A stretch of 64,000 nucleotides of DNA from Acanthosoma haemorrhoidale (lineage: Eukaryota; Arthropoda; Insecta; Hemiptera; Acanthosomatidae): NCBI GenBank assembly GCA_930367205.1, contig OV884014.1, positions 119,233,768 through 119,297,767 on the forward strand, read 5' to 3'. How positions within the stretch are numbered: position 1 is the stretch's first letter; the number at the start of each line of letters is the position of its first letter. Below are positions 1-9,320 of this stretch, piece by piece. The position numbers were made by a program, and so were the translations under genes. The notes below the pieces were generated by a model. It did no database searches and had not been told where the DNA came from. It saw only the letters and a list, made by a program, of their open reading frames with translations.

Positions 1-300
1 TAGCACTCATTGTTTCACGTGATACGATCGTATGATTAAAGTTACAGGTGAATGTAACATCAAATCATGTCGATTATGATAGTGTACCGCATCATTGGCA
101 CTCATTATATCACGTGATACTATCGTATGATTGAAGTCACGAGTGAATATAACATCAAATGATGCTACATATGATTGTATAGTGTATCATTAGCACTCAT
201 TATATCACGTGATACGATCGTATGATTAAGGTTACGAGTGAATAAACTATTAAATGATGTCGAATATGATAGTGTACCGCATCATTGGCACTCATTGTTT

Positions 301-393
301 CACGTGATACGATCGTATGATTAAAGTTACAGGTGAATATAACATCAAATGATGTCGATTAATAGTGTACCGCATCATTGGCACTCTATATAT
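301..393 (+). repeat. 93-bp satellite A monomer with a 2-bp deletion, representative
   Basis: The core-to-core distance is 93 bp (CACGTG at 301, CACTTG at 394). The usual GATTATGATAGTG is shortened to GATTAATAGTG. The same short form, always after a GTTACAGGTG arm, recurs near 5388, 9754, 17,940, 20,314, 25,249, 27,530, 34,081, 36,834, 38,067, 40,820, 41,101, 54,403, 59,530, 62,282 and 62,563. It is therefore an inherited marker of the higher-order repeat. It also explains why some duplication lengths fall two bases short of a multiple of 95. Confidence 0.85.
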
Positions 394-484
394 CACTTGA
401 TACGATCGTATGATTGAAGTCACGAGTGAATATATCATCAAATGATGTTGAATATGATTGTATAATGTGTCATTGGCAAACATT

Positions 485-506
485 GTATCACGTGATACGA
501 TCGTAT
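485..506. other. Overlapping palindromes (E-box/CDEI-like plus CGATCG), representative
   Basis: GTATCACGTGATAC (485-498) is a perfect 14-bp palindrome and ATACGATCGTAT (495-506) a perfect 12-bp one. They share ATAC. The pair recurs in most A monomers of the window. Where the preceding bases are TTT or TTA in place of TTGT, the first palindrome shortens to about 8-10 bp but keeps CACGTG. CACGTG is the E-box core bound by bHLH(-Zip) proteins. ATCACGTG fits the yeast centromere element CDEI (RTCACRTG) on both strands. That a protein binds here is inference. Confidence 0.85.
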
Positions 507-580
507 GATTAAAGTTACGAGTGAATACAACATCAAATGATGTCGATTATGATAGTGTACCGCATCATTGGCACTCATTA
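486..580 (+). repeat. Representative satellite A monomer (95 bp)
   Basis: One typical unit, from TATCACGTGA at 486 to the base before the next TATCACGTGA at 581. In order it holds the CACGTG palindrome, the CGATCG palindrome, a GATTAAAGTTACGAG arm, the CATCAAATGATG hairpin at 531-542, a GTCGATTATGATAGTGTACC segment, and CATCATTGGCACTCATT leading into the next unit. Since 95 leaves remainder 2 on division by 3, the frame rotates with every monomer, which prevents long open frames. Confidence 0.97.
531..569. other. Inverted repeats in the satellite A body, representative
   Basis: CATCAAATGATG (531-542) can fold as a 5-bp stem (CATCA/TGATG) around AA. Alternatively AATGATG (536-542) can pair with CATCATT (563-569) across a 20-base loop. 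The two structures compete for the same TGATG. The same arrangement is present in every monomer that keeps the ACCGCATCATT segment, while monomers reading GTATCATTAGC keep only part of the second stem. Confidence 0.7.
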
Positions 581-678
581 TATCACGTGATACGATCGTT
601 TGATGAAAGTTACGAGTGAATATAACATCAAATGATGTCGAATAGGATTGTATAATGTATCATTAGCACTCATTGTTT

Positions 679-773
679 CACGTGATACGATCGTATGATT
701 AAAGTTACGATTGGAGATACTAATAAATGATGTTGAATATAATAGTGCACCATATCATTAGCACTTATTGTAT
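679..773 (+). repeat. Divergent satellite A subtype (GATTGGAGATACTAATAAATG), representative
   Basis: The unit is still 95 bp from core to core, but the middle reads GATTGGAGATACTAATAAATG, then GTGCACCATATC. The core that follows, at 774, is CATGTGATGCGATCG in place of CACGTGATACGATCG. The substitutions are shared by dozens of copies across the window, so this is an old, stably propagated subtype. CATGTG breaks the perfect palindrome, but the complementary strand reads ATCACATG, which still fits RTCACRTG. Confidence 0.85.
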
Positions 774-3347
774 CATGTGATGCGATCGTATGATTAAAGT
801 TACAAGTGAATATAACATCAAATGATGTCGATTATAATAGTGTACCGCATCATTGGCACTCATTATATCACGTGTTACTATCGTATGATTGAAGTCACGA
901 GTGAATATTACATCAAATAATGCTAAATATGATTGTATAGTGTTGCATTGACACTCATTGTATCACGAGATACGATCGTATGATTAAAGTCACGAGTGAA
1001 TATAACATCAAATGATGTTGAATATGATTGTATAATGTATCATTAGCACTCATTGTTTCACGTGATACGATCGTATGAAAAAAGTTACAGGTGAATATAA
1101 CATCAAATCATGTCGATTATGATAGTGTACCGCATCATTGGCACTCATTATATCACGTGATACTATCGTATGACTGAAGTCACGAGTGAATATAACATCA
1201 AATGATGCTAAATATGATTGTATAGTGTATCATTAGCACTCATTGTTTCACGTGATACGATCGTATGATTAAAGTTACGAGTGAATATAACATCAAATGA
1301 TGTTGAATATGATTGTATAATGTATCATTAGCACTCATTGTTTCACGTGATACGATCGTATTATTAAAGTTACAGGTGATAATAACATCAAATGATGTCG
1401 ATTACGATAGTGTACCGCATCATTGGCACTCATTATATCACGTGATACTATCGTATAATGAAAGTTACGAGTGAATATAACATCAAATGATGTCGAATAG
1501 GATTGTATAATGTATCATTAGCACTCATTGTTTCACGTGATACGATCGTATGATTAATGTTACGATTGGAGATACTAATAAATGATGTTGAATATAATAG
1601 TGCACCATATCATTAGCACTTATTGTATCATGTGATGCGATCGTATGATTGAAGTCACGAGTGAATATAATATCAAATGATGTCAATTATGATAGTGTTG
1701 CGTATCATAAGCACTCATTGTATCACGTGATACGATCGTATGATTAAAGTTACGATTGGAGATACTAATAAATGATGTTGAATATAATAGTGCACCATAT
1801 CATTAGCACTTATTGTATCATGTGATGCGATCATATGATTAAAGTTACAAGTGAATATAACATCAAATGATGTCGATTATAATAGTGTACCGCATCATTG
1901 GCACTCATTATATCACGTGATACTATCGTATGATTGAAGTCACGAGTGAATATAACATCAAATGATGTTGAATATGATTGTATAATGTATCATTAGCACT
2001 CATTGTTTTACGTGATACGATCGTATGATTAAAGTTACAGGTGAATATAACATCAAATAATGCTAAATATGATTGTATAGTGTAGCATTGACACTCATTG
2101 TATCACGAGATACGATCGTATGATTGAAGTCACGAGTGAGTATAACATCAAATGATGTTGAATATGATTGTATAATGTATCATTAGCACTCATTGTTTCA
2201 CGTGATACGATCGTATGATTAAAGTTACAGGTGAATATCACATCAAATCATGTCGATTATGATAGTGTACCGCATCATTGGCACTCATTATATCACGTGA
2301 TACTATCGTATGATTGAAGTCACGAGTGAATATAACATCAAATGATGCTAAATATGATTGTATAGTGTATCATTAGCACTCATTGTTTCACGTGATACGA
2401 TCGTATGATTAAAGTTACGAGTAAATATAACATCAAATGATGTTGAATATGATTGTATAATGTATCATTAGCACTCATTGTTTCACGTGATACGATCGTA
2501 TGATTAAAGTTACAGGTGAATATAACATCAAATGATGTCGATTATGATAGTGTACCGCATCATTGGCACTCATTATATCACGTGATACTATCGTATGATT
2601 GAAGTCACGAGTGAATATAACATCAAATGATGTTGAATATGATTGTATAATGTATCATTAGCACTCATTGTTTCACGTGATACGATCGTATGATTAAAGT
2701 TACAGGTGAATATAACATCAAATAATGCTAAATATGATTGTATAGTGTATCATTAGCACTCATTGTTTCACGTGATACGATCGTATGATTAAAGTTACGA
2801 GTAAATATAACATCAAATGATGTTGAATATGATTGTATAATGTATCATTAGCACTCATTGTTTCACGTGATACGATCGTATGATTAAAGTTACAGGTGAA
2901 TATAACATCAAATGATGTCGATTATGATAGTGTACCGCATCATTGGCACTCATTATATCACGTGATACTATCGTATGATTGAAGTCACGAGTGAATATAA
3001 CATCAAATGATGCTAAATATGATTGTATAGTGTATCATTAGCACTCATTGTTTCACGTGATACGATCGTATGATTAAAGTTACGAGTAAATATAACATCA
3101 AATGATGTTGAATATGATTGTATAATGTATCATTAGCACTCATTGTTTCACGTGATACGATCGTATGATTAAAGTTACAGGTGAATATAACATCAAATGA
3201 TGTCGATTATGATAGTGTACCGCATCATTGGCACTCATTATATCACGTGATACTATCGTATAATGAAAGTTACGAGTGAATATACTATTAAATGATGTCG
3301 ATTATGATAGTGTACCGCATCATTGGCACTAATTGTATCACGTGATA

Positions 3348-3377
3348 CGATCGTATGATCAAAGCTACGAGTTAACA
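3348..3377 (+). other. A-to-B junction, left edge of B block 1
   Basis: The last A monomer reads CGATCGTATGATCAAAG (3348-3364), then CTACGAGT, and passes into TAACATAATAGGGCAGGA, which is B sequence. A and B share a few bases (TAACAT), so the breakpoint is uncertain within about 3371-3377. The GATCAAAG variant in place of GATTAAAG is diagnostic of both edges of the B blocks. Confidence 0.8.
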
Positions 3378-3483
3378 TAATAGGGCAGGAATTATTGTAC
3401 CAGCTATGAAATACGCATTTTTGTAAAATTCTACTTTTTGACGATATTTTTCTTGTTTTGGTATGAGGAAATCATAATTGTTC

Positions 3484-3581
3484 AGGAGCTAACGTACCAG
3501 CTATAAAATACTCTTATATGTAAAAATTTAACTTTTCGACGATATTTTCCTTGTTTTGGTATCAGGAGAACATAATGGGGC
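3484..3581 (+). repeat. Representative satellite B monomer (98 bp)
   Basis: One complete B unit, from AGGAGCT at 3484 to the base before the next AGGAGCT at 3582. It contains neither CACGTG nor CGATCG. Its A/T tracts are phased once per unit, a pattern often linked to curved DNA; curvature has not been calculated here. Confidence 0.9.
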
Positions 3582-3678
3582 AGGAGCTAACTTACTATCT
3601 ATGAAATACGCATTTTCGAAAAATTCGACTTTTTGACGATATTTTCCTTGATTTCGTATCAGGAGAACATAAAAGAGC

Positions 3679-3766
3679 AGGAGCTAACGTTCCAGCTATG
3701 AAATACCCATTTTTTAAAAATTCGACTTTTTGACGATATTTTCGTATCAGGAGAACATAATGGGGA
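3679..3766 (+). repeat. 88-bp satellite B monomer with a 9-bp deletion
   Basis: The usual ATTTTCCTTGTTTTCGTATC is reduced to ATTTTCGTATC at about 3738-3748. The lost nine bases lie between two copies of TTTTC, as expected for slippage. The same short monomer recurs at the homologous place in the other B blocks (about 8045-8132, and twice in block 3), which makes it a useful marker. Confidence 0.85.
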
Positions 3767-4942
3767 AGGAGCTGACGTACCAGCTATGAAATACGCAATT
3801 TTTGTAAAAATTTGAGTTTTCGACGATATTTTCCTTGTTTTGGTATCAGGAGAACATAATGGGGCAGGAGCTAACGTACTAGCTATGAAATACGCATTTT
3901 CGAAAAATTCGACTTTTTGACGATATTTTCTTTGATTTCGTATCAGGAGAACATAAAAGAGCAGGAGCTAACGTTCCAGCTATAAAATACCCATTTTTTA
4001 AAAATTCAACTTTTTGACGATATTTTCCTTGTTTTCGTATCAGGAGAACATAATAGGGTTGGAGCTAACGTACCAGCTATGAAATACGCAATTTTTGTAA
4101 AAATTTGAGTTTTCGACGATATTTTCCTTGTTTTGGTATCAGGAGAACATAATGGGGCAGGAGCTAACGTACTAGCTATGAAATACGCATTTTCGAAAAA
4201 TTCGACTTTTTGACGATATTTTCCTTGATTTCGTATCAGGAGAACATAAAAGAGCAGGAGCTAACGTTCCAACTATGAAATACCCATTTTTTAAAAATTC
4301 GACTTTTTGACGATATTTTCCTTGTTTTCGTATCAGGAGAACATAATGGGGCAGAAGCTGACGTACTAGCTATGAAATACGCATTTTTTAAAAATTTGAC
4401 TTTTTGACGATATTTTCCTGGTTTTTGTATCAGGAGAACATAATAGGGCAGGAGCTAACGTACCAGCTATGAAATACGCAATTTTTGTAAAAATTTGAGT
4501 TTTCAACGATATTTTCCTTGTTTTGGTATCAGAAGAACATAATGGGGCAGGAGCTAACGTACTAGCTATGAAATACGCATTTTCGAAAAATTCGACTTTT
4601 TGACGATATTTTCTTTGATTTCGTATCAGGAGAACATAAAAGAGCAGGAGCTGACGTACTAGCTATGAAATACGCATTTTTTAAAAATTCGACTTTTTGA
4701 CGATATTTTCCTGGTTTTCGTATCAGGAGAACATAATGGGGCAGGAGCTAACGTACTAGCTATGAAATACGCATTTTTGAAAAATTCAACTTTTTGACGA
4801 TATTTTTCTCGTTTTCGTATCAGGAGAACATAATAGGGCAGGAGCTAACGTACCAGCTATGAAATACGCATTTTTGTAAAAATTCAACTTTTTTAAAATG
4901 TTTTCTTTGTTTTGGTATCAGGAGTACATAAAGGGGCAAGAG

Positions 4943-4977
4943 CTAACGTACAAGATCATTCGATCGTATGATCAAAG
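4943..4977 (+). other. B-to-A junction, right edge of B block 1
   Basis: B ends at CTAACGTACAAG (about 4954), and A resumes inside a monomer as ATCATTCGATCG followed by TATGATCAAAG (to 4977). The CGATCGTATGATCAAAG seen at the left edge (3348-3364) is thus repeated at 4961-4977. The same junction recurs at 9317 and, in a slightly different form, at 14,747. Confidence 0.85.
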
Positions 4978-7738
4978 TTACGAGTGAATATGACATCAAA
5001 TGATGTCAAATATGATAGTGTACCGCATCATTGGCACTCATTATATCACTTGATACGATCGTATGATTGAAGTCACGAGTGAGTATAACATCAAATGATG
5101 TTGAATATGATTGTATAATGTATCATTAGCACTCATTGTTTCACGTGATACGATCGTATGATTAAAGTTACAGGTGAATATAACATCAAATCATGTCGAT
5201 TATGATAGTGTACCGCATCATTGGCACTCATTATATCACGTGATACTATCGTATGATTGAAGTTACGAGTAAATATAACATCAAATGATGTTGAATATGA
5301 TTGTATAATGTATCATTAGCACTCATTGTTTCACGTGATACGATCGTATGATTAAAGTTACAGGTGAATATAACATCAAATGATGTCGATTAATAGTGTA
5401 CCGCATCATTGGCACTCTATATATCACTTGATACGATCGTATGATTGAAGTCACGAGTGAATATATCATCAAATGATGTTGAATATGATTGTATAATGTG
5501 TCATTGGCAAACATTGTATCACGTGATACGATCGTATGATTAAAGTTACGAGTGAATACAACATCAAATGATGTCGATTATGATAGTGTACCGCATCATT
5601 GGCACTCATTATATCACGTGATACGATCGTTTGATGAAAGTTACGAGTGAATATAACATCAAATGATGTCGAATAGGATTGTATAATGTATCATTAGCAC
5701 TCATTGTTTCACGTGATACGATCGTATGATTAAAGTTACGATTGGAGATACTAATAAATGATGTTGAATATAATAGTGCACCATATCATTAGCACTTATT
5801 GTATCATGTGATGCGATCGTATGATTAAAGTTACAAGTGAATATAACATCAAATGATGTCGATTATAATAGTGTACCGCATCATTGGCACTCATTATATC
5901 ACGTGTTACTATCGTATGATTGAAGTCACGAGTGAATATTACATCAAATAATGCTAAATATGATTGTGTAGTGTTGCATTGACACTCATTGTATCACGAG
6001 ATACGATCGTATGATTAAAGTCACGAGTGAATATAACATCAAATGATGTTGAATATGATTGTATAATGTATCATTAGCACTCAATGTTTCACGTGATACG
6101 ATCGTATGATTAAAGTTACAGGTGAATATAACATCAAATCATGTCGATTATGATAGTGTACCGCATCATTGGCACTCATTATATCACGTGATACTATCGT
6201 ATGATTGAAGTCACGAGTGAATATAACATCAAATGATGCTAAATATGATTGTATAGTGTATCATTAGCACTCATTGTTTCACGTGATACGATCGTATGAT
6301 TAAAGTTACGAGTAAATATAACATCAAATGATGTTGAATATGATTGTATAATGTATCATTAGCACTCATTGTTTCACGTGATACGATCGTATGATTAAAG
6401 TTACAGGTGAATATAACATCAAATGATGTCGATTATGATAGTGTACCGCATCATTGGCACTCATTATATCACGTGATACTATCGTATAATGAAAGTTACG
6501 AGTGAATATAACATCAAATGATGTCGAATAGGATTGTATAATGTATCATTAGCACTCATTGTTTCACGTGATACGATCGTATGATTAAAGTTACGATTGG
6601 AGATACTAATAAATGATGTTGAATATAATAGTGCACCATATCATTAGCACTTATTGTATCATGTGATGCGATCGTATGATTGAAGTCACGAGTGAATATA
6701 ATATCAAATGATGTCAATTATGATAGTGTTGCGTATCATAAGCACTCATTGTATCACGTGATACGATCGTATGATTAAAGTTACGATTGGAGATACTAAT
6801 AAATGATGTTGAATATAATAGTGCACCATATCATTAGCACTTATTGTATCATGTGATGCGATCGTATGATTAAAGTTACAAGTGAATATAACATCAAATG
6901 ATGTCGATTATAATAGTGTACCGCATCATTGGCACTCATTATATCACGTGATGCTATCGTATGATTGAAGTCACGAGTGAATATAACATCAAATGATGTT
7001 GAATATGATTGTATAATGTATCATTAGCACTCATTGTTTCACGTGATACGATCGTATGATTAAAGTTACAGGTGAATATAACATCAAATAATGCTAAATA
7101 TGATTGTATAGTGTATCATTAGCACTCATTGTTTCACGTGATACGATCGTATGATTAAAGTTACGAGTAAATATAACATCAAATGATGTTGAATATGATT
7201 GTATAATGTATCATTAGCACTCATTGTTTCACGTGATACGATCGTATGATTAAAGTTACAGGTGAATATAACATCAAATAATGTCGATTATGATAGTGTA
7301 CCGCATCATTGGCACTCATTATATCACGTGATACTATCGTATGATTGAAGTCACGAGTGAATATAACATCAAATGATGCTAAATATGATTGTATAGTGTA
7401 TCATTAGCACTCATTGTTTCACGTGATACGATCGTATGATTAAAGTTACGAGTAAATATAACATCAAATGATGTTGAATATGATTGTATAATGTATCATT
7501 AGCACTCATTGTTTCACGTGATACGATCGTATGATTAAAGTTACAGGTGAATATAACATCAAATGATGTCGATTATGATAGTGTACCGCATCATTGGCAC
7601 TCATTATATCACGTGATACTATCGTATAATGAAAGTTACGAGTGAATATACTATTAAATGATGTCGATTATGATAGTGTACCGCATCATTGGCACTAATT
7701 GTATCACGTCATACGATCGTATGATCAAAGCTACGAGT
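4955..7738 (+). repeat. Satellite A array, block 2 (about 29 monomers)
   Basis: The subtype order is the same as in block 1 but with seven fewer monomers. It matches block 3 at a constant 4366-bp offset from end to end. Derived variants shared only with block 3 include GTGTAGTGTTGC near 5965, CACTCAATGTTTC near 6080, and CACGTCATACG at the right edge near 7706. This makes blocks 2 and 3 closer to each other than to block 1. Confidence 0.95.
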
Positions 7739-9320
7739 TAACATAATAGGGCAGGAATTATTGTACCAGCTATGAAATACGCATTTTTGTAAAATTCTAC
7801 TTTTTGACGATATTTTTCTTGTTTTGGTATGAGGAAATCATAATTGTTCAGGAGCTAACGTACCAGCTATAAAATACTCTTATATGTAAAAATTTAACTT
7901 TTCGACGATATTTTCCTTGTTTTGGTATCAGGAGAACATAATGGGGCAGGAGCTAACTTACTATCTATGAAATACGCATTTTCGAAAAATTCGACTTTTT
8001 GACGATATTTTCCTTGATTTCGTATCAGGAGAACATAAAAGAGCAGGAGCTAACGTTCCAGCTATGAAATACCCATTTTTTAAAAATTCGACTTTTTGAC
8101 GATATTTTCGTATCAGGAGAACATAATGGGGAAGGAGCTGACGTACCAGCTATGAAATACGCAATTTTTGTAAAAATTTGAGTTTTCGACGATATTTTCC
8201 TTGTTTTGGTATCAGGAGAACATAATGGGGCAGGAGCTAACGTACTAGCTATGAAATACGCATTTTCGAAAAATTCGACTTTTTGACGATATTTTCTTTG
8301 ATTTCGTATCAGGAGAACATAAAAGAGCAGGAGCTAACGTTCCAGCTATAAAATACCCATTTTTTAAAAATTCAACTTTTTGACGATATTTTCCTTGTTT
8401 TCGTATCAGGAGAACATAATAGGGTTGGAGCTAACGTACCAGCTATGAAATACGCAATTTTTGTAAAAATTTGAGTTTTCGACGATATTTTCCTTGTTTT
8501 GGTATCAGGAGAACATAATGGGGCAGGAGCTAACGTACTAGCTATGAAATACGCATTTTCGAAAAATTCGACTTTTTGACGATATTTTCCTTGATTTCGT
8601 ATCAGGAGAACATAAAAGAGCAGGAGCTAACGTTCCAACTATGAAATACCCATTTTTTAAAAATTCGACTTTTTGACGATATTTTCCTTGTTTTCGTATC
8701 AGGAGAACATAATGGGGCAGAAGCTGACGTACTAGCTATGAAATACGCATTTTTTAAAAATTTGACTTTTTGACGATATTTTCCTGGTTTTTGTATCAGG
8801 AGAACATAATAGGGCAGGAGCTAACGTACCAGCTATGAAATACGCAATTTTTGTAAAAATTTGAGTTTTCGACGATATTTTCCTTGTTTTGGTATCAGAA
8901 GAACATAATGGGGCAGGAGCTAACGTACTAGCTATGAAATACGCATTTTCGAAAAATTCGACTTTTTGACGATATTTTCTTTGATTTCGTATCAGGAGAA
9001 CATAAAAGAGCAGGAGCTGACGTACTAGCTATGAAATACGCATTTTTTAAAAATTCGACTTTTTGACGATATTTTCCTGGTTTTCGTATCAGGAGAACAT
9101 AATGGGGCAGGAGCTAACGTACTAGCTATGAAATACGCATTTTTGAAAAATTCAACTTTTTGACGATATTTTTCTCGTTTTCGTATCAGGAGAACATAAT
9201 AGGGCAGGAGCTAACGTACCAGCTATGAAATACGCATTTTTGTAAAAATTCAACTTTTTTAAAATGTTTTCTTTGTTTTGGTATCAGGAGTACATAAAGG
9301 GGCAAGAGCTAACGTACAAG
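7739..9320 (+). repeat. Satellite B array, block 2 (about 16 monomers)
   Basis: This copy is nearly identical to block 1 at a 4366-bp offset, including the 88-bp monomer. A spot difference lies at 8868, which reads TTTTCGACG where block 1 has TTTTCAACG. It keeps AAATTTGAC and CCTGGTTTTTG (near 8758-8790) in common with block 1. Block 3 has AAATTCGAC and CCTGGTTTTCG at that place. Confidence 0.95.

Larger units (their letters stand above)
1..3372 (+). repeat. Satellite A array, block 1 (about 35 monomers, runs off left edge)
   Basis: Head-to-tail 95-bp monomers, each marked by the CACGTG core followed by ATACGATCGTAT. The spacing from one core to the next is 95 bp, for example 679 to 774. One 93-bp monomer lies at 301-393. 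Subtypes differ in the arm after the core (GATTAAAGTTAC, GATTGAAGTCAC, GATGAAAGTTAC) and alternate in a fixed order that recurs in later blocks, so this is a higher-order repeat and not a simple tandem. Markers at about 1500 match the next composite unit at an offset of 5031 bp, while markers at about 3335 match at 4366 bp. The 665-bp difference is exactly seven monomers, so this block has seven more than block 2 in the stretch around 2040-2700. No coding capacity is evident. Confidence 0.96.
3373..4954 (+). repeat. Satellite B array, block 1 (about 16 monomers)
   Basis: A second tandem family unrelated to A. Monomers begin AGGAGCTAACGTACCAGCTATG, run through a T/A-rich stretch (GCATTTTTGTAAAAATTCGAC), then TTTTTGACGATATTTTCC, then GTATCAGGAGAACATAATGGGGC. 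Starts at 3484, 3582 and 3679 give periods of 98 and 97. Subtypes alternate (TACCAGC, TACTAGC and TTCCAGC; GAACATAATGG and GAACATAAAAG). AATTTTTGTAAAAATT forms a 7-bp stem with a GT loop. I recognise no gene, and stop codons are frequent. Confidence 0.95.
4955..9320 (+). repeat. Composite A+B higher-order unit, 4366 bp
   Basis: One full A block plus one full B block. Landmarks recur exactly 4366 bp apart: the right B edge at 4951 and 9317, and the left B-edge GTATCACGT at 3335, 7701 and 12,067. The alternation of two satellites is therefore itself tandemly amplified. The unit before it is cut by the window edge, and the unit after it is enlarged. Confidence 0.93.

Noticed and set aside
292..483. 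Recurrent 63-residue open frame on the minus strand (also at 5323-5514 and 9689-9880)
   Set aside because: It spans two satellite A monomers, one of them the 93-bp form that shifts the frame. The three copies match only because the DNA was duplicated. No ribosome-binding or start context, domain or codon bias is seen.
485..506. Phage- or plasmid-type operator or replication-origin iterons
   Set aside because: Iterons are shorter and fewer and lie beside a replication gene. Here the motif continues for tens of kilobases without any gene.
1..3372. Possible CRISPR array, because of short palindromic motifs at regular spacing
   Set aside because: The sequence between palindromes is repeated too, so there are no unique spacers, no leader and no cas genes. 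The 95-bp period is continuous satellite.
3373..4954. CENP-B box in satellite B, suggested by TTCGACTTTTTGACGA
   Set aside because: It does not fit the essential TTCGnnnnAnnCGGG pattern; the CGGG part is absent.
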